DNA of 13,789 bases from Actinomycetes bacterium. GTDB taxonomy: Bacteria > Actinomycetota > Actinomycetes > Propionibacteriales > Propionibacteriaceae. Below are positions 5,900 to 12,308 of this stretch, piece by piece (the stretch's first letter is position 1; every line of letters starts with the position of its first letter). A program made the position numbers and the translations under genes. The stretch lies in assembly GCA_023437345.1 (NCBI GenBank), contig JAEZGC010000316.1, positions 1 through 13,789 of the forward strand. Direction: 5' to 3'. A model generated the notes under the pieces. That model did not search any database. It had not been told where the DNA came from and worked only from the letters and a program-made list of their open reading frames with translations.

Positions 5900-7875
5900 G
5901 GCTGCGGCCGGCGGCAGGCCTCGACGAGCTCGGCCACCGCTTCAGCGACCGGGACGCCGTTGCGCTGGCTGCCGTCGCGGTAGCGGAACGACACAGCGCC
6001 GGCAGACGCGTCCTGCTCACCGGCGATCAGCATGAACGGCACCTTCTGGGTCTGCGCGTTGCGGATCTTCTTGCCAAACCTGTCGTCGCTGGCGTCGAGC
6101 TCGACGCGCATCCCGGCCTCGGTCAGTTGGGCGGCGATCCCGGCCAGGTACTGCTCGTACTCGGCGGCGACCGGGATGCCGACCACCTGCACCGGCGACA
6201 GCCAGGCCGGGAAGGCGCCGGCGTAGTGCTCGGTGAGCACGCCGAGGAAGCGCTCGATGGAGCCGAACTTGGCCGAGTGGATCATCACCGGCTGCTGGTG
6301 GCTGCCGTCGGGAGCTGTGTACTCGAGCCCGAACCGGGCCGGCTGGTTGAAGTCGTACTGGATGGTCGACATCTGCCAGGTGCGGCCGATGGCGTCCTTG
6401 GCCTGCACCGAGATCTTGGGTCCGTAGTAGGCGGCGCCGCCCGGATCGGGCACCAGGTCGAGGCCCGACTCCCGGCCCACCTTCTCAAGGATCGCGGTGG
6501 CCTTGGCCCATTCCTCCTCAGACCCGATGAACTTGTCCTTCTTCTTGCCGTCGCTGTCGCGGGTGGACAGCTCGAGGTAGAAGTCGTCGAGGCCGAAGTC
6601 CTTGAGCAGCTTCAGGACGAACCCGAGCAGGTGCTTGATCTCGTCCTCGGCCTGGTCGGGGGCGACGTAGGAGTGGGAGTCGTCCTGGGTTATCGAGCGC
6701 ACCCGGGTGAGGCCCTGCAGCACCCCCGACTTCTCGTTGCGGTAGACGGTGCCGAACTCGAAGAACCGCAGCGGGAGCTCACGGTAGGAGCGGCCGCGGG
6801 AGCGGAAGATGAGGTTGTGCATCGGGCAGTTCATCGCCTTGATGCGGTACTTCTGGCCGTCGTCGTCAAGCTCCGGGAACATCATGTCGGCGTAGTACGG
6901 GAGGTGGCCGGAGGTGTAGAACAGGCCCTCCTTGGCGATGTGCGGCGTCCCGACGTACTGGAAGCCCGCCTTGATGTGCGCGGCGCGGACGTAGTCCTCC
7001 ATCTCGCGCTTGATCACGCCCCCCTTGGGATGGAAGACGGGCAGGCCCGCCCCCAGCTCCTCGGGGAAGCTGAACAGGTCGAGTTCGACGCCGAGCTTGC
7101 GGTGGTCGCGGCGGGCGGCCTCGGCGAGCCGATGGGTGTAGGCGGCCAGGTCGTCGCGGGTGGGCCAGGCGGTGCCGTAGAGCCGCTGCAGCTGCTGGTT
7201 GGCCTGGTCGCCGCGCCAGTAGGCGGCCGAGCTGCGGGTGATGGCGAACGCCTTGAGGTAGCCGGTGTGCGGGACGTGCGGCCCGCGGCAGAGGTCCTTC
7301 CAGGCGACGCTGCCGTCGCGGCGCACGTTGTCGTAGATGGTGAGCTCACCGGCGCCCACCTCCACCGAGGCACCCTCGGCGGCGTCGCTGTTGCCCTTCA
7401 GCCCGATCAGTTCCAGTTTGTAGGGCTCGGACGCCAGCTCGGCGCGGGCCTGCTCGTCGGTGACCACCCGTCTGACGAAGCGCTGACGCTCCTTGACGAC
7501 GCGGTCCATCGCCTTGGCTATCGCCTTGTGGTCCTCGGGGGTGAACGGGGTCGGCACGTCGAAGTCGTAGTAGAACCCGTCGGTGATCGGCGGCCCGATG
7601 CCCAGCTTCGCCTCGACGAACAGCGACTGCACGGCCTGGGCGGCGACGTGCGCGCTGGAGTGCCTGATGATGTCGAGGCCGTCGGGGCTGTCGATGGCGA
7701 CCGGCTCCACCTCGTCGCCCTCGGCGAGGACGGTGGCCAGGTCGGCCAGCGCGCCATTGCGCCGCAGCGCGACGATCCGCTGGTCGTCGCCGAACAGGTC
7801 GAGCCCGGTAGTGCCCGTCTCAACCACCCTCGGCTCGCGCGACTCGGGACGCACCACGGTGAGGTTGACGGACAC
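5896..7875 (-). CDS. thrS: Threonine--tRNA ligase
   Basis: Class II synthetase that charges tRNA-Thr; 659 residues, cytoplasmic, complete. Seen: an N-terminal TGS-like domain (about 1-62); an editing domain with H72-SSA-H76 and C196-RGP-H200, which removes mischarged serine; a catalytic core with zinc ligands C350 (AMNCPMHN), H401 (QDDSHSY) and H533 (VMIHSAKFGS); motif 2 at FEFGTVYRNE (R379) and motif 3 at GSIERFLGVL (R542); and a C-terminal anticodon-binding domain (about 560-655, DASDDRFGKKIRNAQ). The start is GTG 7873-7875 with AGAGG 7 bases upstream. An in-frame ATG at 7968 would add 31 non-conserved residues and is rejected. It probably heads the transcript for the HIT gene and possibly the following array. 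No T-box leader is recognisable. Confidence 0.98.
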   Translation of the reverse strand: MSVNLTVVRPESREPRVVETGTTGLDLFGDDQRIVALRRNGALADLATVLAEGDEVEPVAIDSPDGLDIIRHSSAHVAAQAVQSLFVEAKLGIGPPITDGFYYDFDVPTPFTPEDHKAIAKAMDRVVKERQRFVRRVVTDEQARAELASEPYKLELIGLKGNSDAAEGASVEVGAGELTIYDNVRRDGSVAWKDLCRGPHVPHTGYLKAFAITRSSAAYWRGDQANQQLQRLYGTAWPTRDDLAAYTHRLAEAARRDHRKLGVELDLFSFPEELGAGLPVFHPKGGVIKREMEDYVRAAHIKAGFQYVGTPHIAKEGLFYTSGHLPYYADMMFPELDDDGQKYRIKAMNCPMHNLIFRSRGRSYRELPLRFFEFGTVYRNEKSGVLQGLTRVRSITQDDSHSYVAPDQAEDEIKHLLGFVLKLLKDFGLDDFYLELSTRDSDGKKKDKFIGSEEEWAKATAILEKVGRESGLDLVPDPGGAAYYGPKISVQAKDAIGRTWQMSTIQYDFNQPARFGLEYTAPDGSHQQPVMIHSAKFGSIERFLGVLTEHYAGAFPAWLSPVQVVGIPVAAEYEQYLAGIAAQLTEAGMRVELDASDDRFGKKIRNAQTQKVPFMLIAGEQDASAGAVSFRYRDGSQRNGVPVAEAVAELVEACRRPQP

Positions 7876-7923
7876 GGGATTTCCTCTCGAACAGGGCACC
7901 GGCGATCCGCGCGGGCCGGGACC

Positions 7924-7929
7924 ATTGTG
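7924..7929 (-). promoter_or_regulatory. Possible -10 element upstream of thrS
   Basis: CACAAT on the minus strand lies 48 bases before the thrS GTG. The -35 position (7947-7952, ACCGGG) matches poorly and falls in a 13-base palindrome, CCGGG-CAG-CCCGG (7939-7951), which could be a regulatory site. This is weak evidence, but thrS needs some promoter in this 132-base gap unless it is read from upstream genes. Confidence 0.2.
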
Positions 7930-8007
7930 CCGCACTCCCCGGGCTGCCCGGTCCCCGCGGCCGGCCACGAACGGCTGCCCGGTCGCGGTCAGGGCCCGGC
8001 CCGGAGG

Positions 8008-8505
8008 TCACGGGCTGGCGGTGTCCTCCTGCTCGGCTTCCGGCTCCATCATGAACTCCCAGGCCAGGCCGTGGCCCAGCACGATGAGGCCGATCAGCGC
8101 CAGCGATGCCGCCTGCAGGGCGGTCAGCCCGACCACGGCGGCAGTTTCGGGGACCGCGCCGAGCAGCAGCACCAGGGCGTAGAACACCAGCACCACCCAG
8201 CGGTGCCTGCGGAACGGGCCGCGCGGCCCCTGCGTGTCGAGCCCCACCAGCCGGATCGTGGAGACCAGCCCGACCAGCGCGGCCGCGGCGAAGCTGCCCC
8301 GCCAGATCAGCGGGTTGCCCGCGTCCACCTGCGCGAAGGTGCTCATCAGTCCGGGCAGCAGGAAGGAGAGGTACACCCCGCCGGCCAGCCGGCGCCGCCG
8401 CTGGTCGACCTTCCACGCCGGGTGCCGCTCGACTACCGTCCACCACAGGCCCACCAGGGTGAAGCAGGTGATCGCCATCAGGGAGTAGAAGTCCGTCAGG
8501 TCCAT
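8008..8505 (-). CDS. Uncharacterised membrane protein, about five transmembrane segments
   Basis: I do not recognise the family. It has 165 residues. Hydrophobic segments fall at about 7-25, 43-60, 68-88, 102-119 and 121-147. They are separated by basic loops (ERHPAWKVDQRRRR at 26-39; GPRGPFRRHR at 93-102), and an acidic tail ends EPEAEQEDTASP. The basic loops fit the positive-inside rule for a cytoplasmic orientation of those loops. The coherent membrane pattern makes a real gene likely. The start is ATG 8503-8505; AGGTGG sits only 1 base before it, which is too close for a normal ribosome site, so the true start may differ or the message may be read by another mode. It lies 55 bases downstream of the YitT gene and 132 bases upstream of thrS, so it probably ends the thpR-pat-yitT operon. 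Confidence 0.7.
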   Translation of the reverse strand: MDLTDFYSLMAITCFTLVGLWWTVVERHPAWKVDQRRRRLAGGVYLSFLLPGLMSTFAQVDAGNPLIWRGSFAAAALVGLVSTIRLVGLDTQGPRGPFRRHRWVVLVFYALVLLLGAVPETAAVVGLTALQAASLALIGLIVLGHGLAWEFMMEPEAEQEDTASP

Positions 8506-8541
8506 TCCACCTAGCGTGTCCCCTCGGCGCGGCCGTGGGCA

Positions 8542-8557
8542 GGGGTGAATCTACCCC
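8542..8557 (-). terminator. Weak hairpin after the YitT gene
   Basis: On the minus strand, GGGGT-AGATTC-ACCCC forms a 5-base stem with a 6-base loop, starting 3 bases after the YitT stop. No U-tract follows. It might attenuate read-through into the five-segment membrane protein gene, or be chance in GC-rich DNA. Confidence 0.2.
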
Positions 8558-8560
8558 CGG

Positions 8561-9178
8561 TCAGTAGCCGAGGTAGCGTCCAGGCTTGTGGTTGAGGGCC
8601 AGGACGAGGTTGAGCACCACGGCTCCGGCCGCCGACAGCGCGACCCGGACCGGGTCAACGACGGCGAAGGCCGCCAGGATCACCGCCAGGTCGAGCCCGA
8701 GCTGGACGTACCCGGCCCGCCACCCGGCGCGCTCCTGGGCCACCAGCGCGAGGATGCTGAACCCGCCGACGCTGGACTGGTGCCGGAACAGCACAAGGAT
8801 GCCGGTGCCGACCAGCAGGTTGCCGAGCAGGATCGCGAACCAGCCCACCGGGGCGGTGATCACCAGGAGACCGGGCAGAACTGCCGACACCAGGGACACC
8901 CCGGCCACCGCCAGCAGGCTGCGCAGCGTGAACCGCCACCCCTTCGCCCGGATCGCCAGCAGGTAGAACGGCAGGTTCACCACGGCGAAGACGACGCTGA
9001 ACTCCCAGCCCGTCGCGTAGTGAAGCAGCAGCGACAACCCGGCAGTTCCGCCGGTCACCGCCGAGGCGGCGACCAGCATGGCAAGGCCGAGGCTGACCAG
9101 CAGCACGCCCGTGACCAGACCGCCGACGTCCTCCACAAGACTGTGCCGCAGCGGGATCAGGTCGGCAGGCTCGCTCAC
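8561..9178 (-). CDS. YitT-family (DUF161) membrane protein, short form
   Basis: A polytopic membrane protein of 205 residues. YitT proteins are widespread, but their transported substrate or function is not established. Seen: VTGGTAGLSLLLHYATGW (41-58), the typical GGTxGxxLLL start; VVNLPFYLLA (66-75), the conserved NxPxxLLA block; GWRFTLRSLLA (80-90); and GGFSILALV (138-146). There are about five or six hydrophobic segments (20-40, 60-77, 88-108, 112-130, 155-174, 178-196). It lacks the C-terminal DUF2179 domain of the longer (about 280-residue) Bacillus-type proteins. The GTG start at 9176-9178 overlaps the aminotransferase stop (GTGA), so translation is coupled. Whether it exports or imports a product of its neighbour is unknown. 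Confidence 0.85.
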   Translation of the reverse strand: MSEPADLIPLRHSLVEDVGGLVTGVLLVSLGLAMLVAASAVTGGTAGLSLLLHYATGWEFSVVFAVVNLPFYLLAIRAKGWRFTLRSLLAVAGVSLVSAVLPGLLVITAPVGWFAILLGNLLVGTGILVLFRHQSSVGGFSILALVAQERAGWRAGYVQLGLDLAVILAAFAVVDPVRVALSAAGAVVLNLVLALNHKPGRYLGY

Positions 9179-10269
9179 CGGTGGGCGAACCTCGCGGCGT
9201 CGCCGAGCACGGCCAGCACGCGATCGTTGGTCGCCGGGTCAGCTAGCGAGATCCGGATCCCGTCGCCGACGAACCCGCGGACCAGGATGTCAGCCTCGTC
9301 GAAGGCCGCCATCAGCTGGGGGTGCAGGCGGTCGTCGGTGCGCAGCCAGACGAAGTTCGCCTCGCTGTCGGGGACCCGCCAGCCGGTGGCCCGCAGCGCC
9401 TCGGTGACCCGGCGACGCTCGGTCACCACCCGGGCGGTGCGGACGACGGCATGGTCTGCGGCAGCCAGCGCGGCCACCCCCGCCGCCTGCGCGACCGCGC
9501 TCACCCCGAACGGGATCGCGGTGCGCCGCAGCGCCTCGGCGACCGGCGGGTGCGCCAGGGCGTACCCGACCCGAAGCCCCGCCAGCCCCCACGCCTTGGA
9601 CAGGGTGCGCAGCAGGCACAGGTTGGGGTGCCCGGCGAGCAGGTCCAGCGAGGCCCGTCCAGCGGGGTCGGCGGTGTACTCCACGTACGCCTCGTCCAGG
9701 ACGACGACGACCCCGGGGGGGACCTGACCCAGGAAGCCGGCGACCTCCTGCGGGGTCAGCGCGGTCCCGGTCGGGTTGTTCGGCGAGCACAGCACCACCA
9801 GCCGGGTGCGGCCGGTGATCGCGGCGAGCATTCCCGGCAGGTCGTGGCGCTCGTCCGGCAGCAGCGGGACGCGGACGGCGGTCGCGCCGGAGAGGGAGAC
9901 CAGGATCGGATACGCCTCGAAGGACCGCCAGGCGAAGACCACCTCGTCGCCGGGCTCGCAGAAGGCGTCGATCACCTGCTGCAGCACCGACACGCTGCCC
10001 GCCCCGACGGCGACCTGCTCGACATCGAGCCCGACGTGGCCGGCCAGCGCGGCGCGGAGCGCCTCTGCTCCCATGTCGGGGTACCGGTTGGCGCGCGCGG
10101 CCTGTTCGACTATCGCCTCGACCACCCCCGGCAGCGGCGGCTCGTGGCTCTCGTTGGAGGCCAGCGCCGCCGTCGCGGCCGAGGACGCGCGCCGTCCGGC
10201 CACGTAACCGGGCAGCGCGGCCACGGCGGCACGCGGCCGGGGTGCGGGTGGGATGGCTGGGTCGCTCAC
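9175..10269 (-). CDS. PLP-dependent aminotransferase, HisC/Pat (aromatic) type
   Basis: A fold-type I class II aminotransferase of 364 residues, complete. It would transfer an amino group using pyridoxal phosphate, probably to an aromatic keto acid (as in actinobacterial Pat) or to imidazole-acetol phosphate (HisC). Seen: LASNESHEPPLP (37-48) and NRYPD (61-65) near the substrate; CSPNNPTGT (161-169) with Asn165; DEAYVEY (192-198) with Asp192, which contacts the cofactor nitrogen; the Schiff-base lysine K225 in TLSKAWGLAGLRVGYA; and R339 in GIRISLADPATND for the substrate carboxylate. The start is GTG 10267-10269, overlapping the thpR stop (GTGA). No other histidine or aromatic pathway gene is nearby, so I prefer Pat-like, with modest certainty on substrate. 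Confidence 0.9.
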   Translation of the reverse strand: MSDPAIPPAPRPRAAVAALPGYVAGRRASSAATAALASNESHEPPLPGVVEAIVEQAARANRYPDMGAEALRAALAGHVGLDVEQVAVGAGSVSVLQQVIDAFCEPGDEVVFAWRSFEAYPILVSLSGATAVRVPLLPDERHDLPGMLAAITGRTRLVVLCSPNNPTGTALTPQEVAGFLGQVPPGVVVVLDEAYVEYTADPAGRASLDLLAGHPNLCLLRTLSKAWGLAGLRVGYALAHPPVAEALRRTAIPFGVSAVAQAAGVAALAAADHAVVRTARVVTERRRVTEALRATGWRVPDSEANFVWLRTDDRLHPQLMAAFDEADILVRGFVGDGIRISLADPATNDRVLAVLGDAARFAHR

Positions 10270-10838
10270 CCCTGCATCCTCCCACCACCGGTGAGCTCGA
10301 ACCGGTCGGTGACACGATGCCTGGGGCCGCCCCGGGTCAGCTCGGAGTCCACCAGCACGAAATCGGTCACCGGCCAGCTGAACGAGCCGAAGCTGTCGAT
10401 CACCGCGAGCCAGCGGCGGGCGTCACTCCCCCGGCTGCGGGCCAGCGTCAGGTGGGGGTGGAAGCCGCCGCCCTCGATCGGGAGGCCGCGACGGGCGACG
10501 GCCGTCCGGCAGCGCCGGGCGAGCTGCGCCAGGTCGGCTGCGCCGTCGCCGACCCCGAGCCACAGGGCACGCGCGTTGTGGGGCTGGGGGAAGCCGCCCG
10601 CCCCGCCGATGGTGATGTCGAACGGCCCCGTCCGGGCGGCGACACCGGCGAGGTCGTCGGACAGGTCGGCTGCGGCGTCGTGCGGGACCCGCCCGAGGAA
10701 GGCCAGCGTGAGGTGCCAGTGCTCGGGGTGGGCCCAGCGCAGCCCGGGCTCGAGCCCGCGCCGCGGTTCGACGTACGACTCAAGCTGGTCGGCTACCGCG
10801 GGGGTTGGCCGGACGGCGAGGAAGAGACGGTTCGCCAT
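10266..10838 (-). CDS. thpR: RNA 2',3'-cyclic phosphodiesterase (2'-5' RNA ligase family)
   Basis: A 2H-phosphoesterase of 190 residues, complete. It opens 2',3'-cyclic phosphate ends of RNA, and some members join 2'-5' linkages in vitro. Seen: both catalytic HxT motifs, H42-L-T44 (HLTLAFLG) and H129-L-T131 (HPHLTLARS), correctly spaced; the N-terminal RLFLAVRP strand; and the C-terminal SFSWPVTDFVLVDSEL, typical of ThpR. The start is ATG 10836-10838, directly after the intergenic region shared with the divergent nitroreductase. I see no strong ribosome site besides CGGAGT about 20 bases upstream, so initiation may be inefficient or partly leaderless. It heads the thpR-aminotransferase-YitT unit. 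Confidence 0.93.
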   Translation of the reverse strand: MANRLFLAVRPTPAVADQLESYVEPRRGLEPGLRWAHPEHWHLTLAFLGRVPHDAAADLSDDLAGVAARTGPFDITIGGAGGFPQPHNARALWLGVGDGAADLAQLARRCRTAVARRGLPIEGGGFHPHLTLARSRGSDARRWLAVIDSFGSFSWPVTDFVLVDSELTRGGPRHRVTDRFELTGGGRMQG

Positions 10839-10859
10839 GGCCCGACACGGTACTCCGGC

Positions 10860-10884
10860 GGTCTGGAATACAAGTGGTCAGACC
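10860..10884. promoter_or_regulatory. GGTCTG-N13-CAGACC dyad in divergent promoter region
   Basis: GGTCTG (10860-10865) and CAGACC (10879-10884) form a perfect 6-base inverted repeat with a 13-base spacer. Within it, GGTCAGACC (10876-10884) is a 4+1+4 palindrome resembling GntR/FadR-type sites (TGGTC...GACC). It lies in the 91-base divergent gap between thpR and the nitroreductase, where a shared operator is expected. TGTAAA at 10905-10910 could be a -10 for the plus-strand gene, but no good -35 accompanies it. As RNA, the repeat is followed by TTTTGTT, so an attenuator is possible. Confidence 0.4.
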
Positions 10885-10929
10885 TTTTGTTGCGATGGTT
10901 GAACTGTAAAGCATCGAGTCCGGAGTGCC

Positions 10930-11523
10930 ATGTCCGTCACCACCAGCGCCACCTCGGCGCACCAGATCTTCACCGCCGCCCACACCGCGTACCGGTTCGC
11001 CGACGAGCCGGTGGACGACCACAAGCTGCAGGAGATCTACGATCTGGCGAAGCTGGCCCCCACCGCCATGAACAGCCAGCCGCTGCGGATAACCTTCGTG
11101 CGTTCCGGGCCGGCGAGGCAGCGCTTGCTGCCGCTGCTGAGCCCCGGGAACCGGGCCAAGTCGGAGTCAGCCCCGGTGACCGCGATCCTGGCCGCGGACA
11201 CCGACTTCCACGAGCACCTGCCGCGGGTGGCGCCCCAGAACGCCGGCGTGCGCGACCGGCTCGCCGCCGATCCGGACGGCAGGGCGCTGATGGCGCTCAA
11301 CAACGCGTGGCTCCAGGCTGGCGCGTTCATCCTGGCGGTGCGCGCCGCCGGGCTCGACGCCGGCCCGATGGGCGGCATCGACACCGCAGGGATCGATGCC
11401 GAGTTCTTCGCCGGGACTGCGCTGCGCACCTTCCTGGTGGTCAACCTCGGCCTCGGTGCGCCGGACGGCTTCTTCCCGCGCAATCCGCGGCTCGGCTTCC
11501 ACGAGGCGGCAGCCGTCGTCTGA
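10930..11523 (+). CDS. Nitroreductase-family oxidoreductase, RutE-like
   Basis: An FMN-dependent NAD(P)H oxidoreductase of 197 residues, complete. E. coli RutE reduces malonic semialdehyde from uracil breakdown; relatives reduce 3-hydroxypropionate-pathway or nitro compounds. Seen: HTAYRFADEPV (18-28) with Arg22, expected to bind FMN phosphate; LAKLAPTAMNSQPLRITFVR (39-58), the flavin-binding signature; AILAADTDFHEHLPRV (85-100), characteristic of the RutE subgroup; and AAGLDAGPMGGID (139-151), also flavin-binding. The length equals RutE (about 196). The start is ATG 10930-10932 with GGAG 4 bases upstream. It is the only complete plus-strand gene, divergent from thpR and convergent with the Sir2 gene. 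No other rut genes are present, so the substrate is unresolved and the symbol is withheld. Confidence 0.92.
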   Translation: MSVTTSATSAHQIFTAAHTAYRFADEPVDDHKLQEIYDLAKLAPTAMNSQPLRITFVRSGPARQRLLPLLSPGNRAKSESAPVTAILAADTDFHEHLPRVAPQNAGVRDRLAADPDGRALMALNNAWLQAGAFILAVRAAGLDAGPMGGIDTAGIDAEFFAGTALRTFLVVNLGLGAPDGFFPRNPRLGFHEAAAVV

Positions 11524-11529
11524 GGCGGC

Positions 11530-12249
11530 TCAGGCCAGCCAGCCCAGCGCTTCACCTATCGGCTCGCGGACGGTCAGCGTCGCGAGCGTGTCGTAGTCGG
11601 TGGCGTCCCGGTTGATCAGCACCAGGTGTCGCCCGGTAAAGGCCTGCAACAGGCCGGCTGCCGGGTACACCTGGAGCGAGGTTCCCCCCACGACCAGGGT
11701 GTCCGCTGCGGCCAGTTCGCTGACCGCGGCCTGCACCACCGCGAGATCGAGCGCCTCCTCGTAGAGCACGACGTCAGGCTTCACCACACCCCCGCAGTCA
11801 GCGCAGCGCGGCACCAGCGGCATCGCGAGCAGCTCGGCCAGCGGGTAGCCACGCCCGCACCCGAGGCAGGAGTTGCGGTGCACGCTGCCGTGCAGCTCCA
11901 GCACGCGCCGGGAGCCGGCCGCCTGATGGAGGCCGTCGATGTTCTGGGTCACCACCGCGCTCAACAGCCCGGCGCGTTCCAGGTTGGCCAGCGCCCGGTG
12001 GGCGGGGTTGGGCCGGGCGTCGGTGTGGACGAGGTGCTCGCGGTAGAAGGCGAAGAAGTCCTCGGGGTGGTCGTCGAAGAAGCTGCGGCTGAGGATCTGC
12101 TCGGGCGGGAACCGATCACCGCAGCCGGCGCGGTACAGCCCGGCAGCCGACCGGAAATCGGGAATGCCGCTCTCGGTGGACACCCCGGCGCCGCCGAAGA
12201 AGACGATCCGGCGGCTGCCCTCGACTATCTCCCGCAGGGTGGTGGTCAC
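11530..12249 (-). CDS. Sir2-family NAD-dependent protein deacylase
   Basis: Removes acyl groups from lysines using NAD; 239 residues, a complete catalytic core and presumably cytoplasmic. Seen: the NAD-binding FGGAGVSTESGIPDFRS (18-34); TQNIDGLHQAAG (101-112); catalytic H120 in LELHGSVH; a zinc site C128-x2-C131 and C149-x2-C152; KPDVVLYEE (157-165); and GGTSLQVYPAAGL (188-200). FAFYREHLVHTDARPNPAH resembles Firmicute/Thermotoga-type sirtuins more than the desuccinylase SIRT5 type, so deacetylase activity is favoured. The start is GTG 12247-12249, the only initiator fitting the conserved N-terminus. Its ribosome site (AGG, about 10 bases upstream) is weak, and the start sits inside a strong inverted repeat. 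It is 59 bases downstream of the lipoprotein gene. No acyl-CoA synthetase or acetyltransferase partner lies beside it. Confidence 0.94.
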   Translation of the reverse strand: MTTTLREIVEGSRRIVFFGGAGVSTESGIPDFRSAAGLYRAGCGDRFPPEQILSRSFFDDHPEDFFAFYREHLVHTDARPNPAHRALANLERAGLLSAVVTQNIDGLHQAAGSRRVLELHGSVHRNSCLGCGRGYPLAELLAMPLVPRCADCGGVVKPDVVLYEEALDLAVVQAAVSELAAADTLVVGGTSLQVYPAAGLLQAFTGRHLVLINRDATDYDTLATLTVREPIGEALGWLA

Positions 12250-12276
12250 CTCGGCGAGCCTAGCCTCGCCGGTGAC
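12245..12276 (-). promoter_or_regulatory. Long hairpin enclosing the Sir2 start codon
   Basis: On the minus strand, GTCACCGGCGAG, a GCTAGG loop, then CTCGCC-GA-GGTGAC gives a 12-base-pair stem with a 2-base bulge. The 3' arm contains the GTG start codon of the Sir2 gene. In mRNA this would hide the start codon, suggesting translational control; as DNA it could be an operator. No U-tract follows, and the position over a start codon makes a simple terminator for the upstream gene less likely. Confidence 0.5.
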
Positions 12277-12290
12277 TTCCTGCCCGGGAC

Positions 12291-12306
12291 GCCCGCTGCG
12301 CGGGGC
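12291..12306 (-). terminator. Hairpin just after the lipoprotein gene stop
   Basis: On the minus strand, GCCCCGC-GCA-GCGGGC folds as a six-pair GC stem with one bulged C. It begins 2 bases after the TAG stop of the phospholipase-D-like gene. There is no U-run, as is common for actinobacterial terminators, so it might end or weaken transcription before Sir2. Confidence 0.35.
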
Positions 12307-12308
12307 GG

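Noticed and set aside
7876..8007. T-box leader upstream of thrS
   Set aside because: No specifier stem, T-box consensus or antiterminator can be recognised, and the region is short and extremely GC-rich.
6127..8514. A 795-codon open frame on the plus strand opposite thrS
   Set aside because: Its translation is low-complexity Val/Gly/Asp/Glu/His-rich sequence with no family motifs. It mirrors thrS codons, which are clearly real on the other strand. Long antisense frames are expected at this GC content.
9322..11615. Long plus-strand open frames (526 and 457 codons) across the aminotransferase and nitroreductase regions
   Set aside because: They are Arg/Pro/Gly-rich translations of the wrong strand or frame of well-supported genes.
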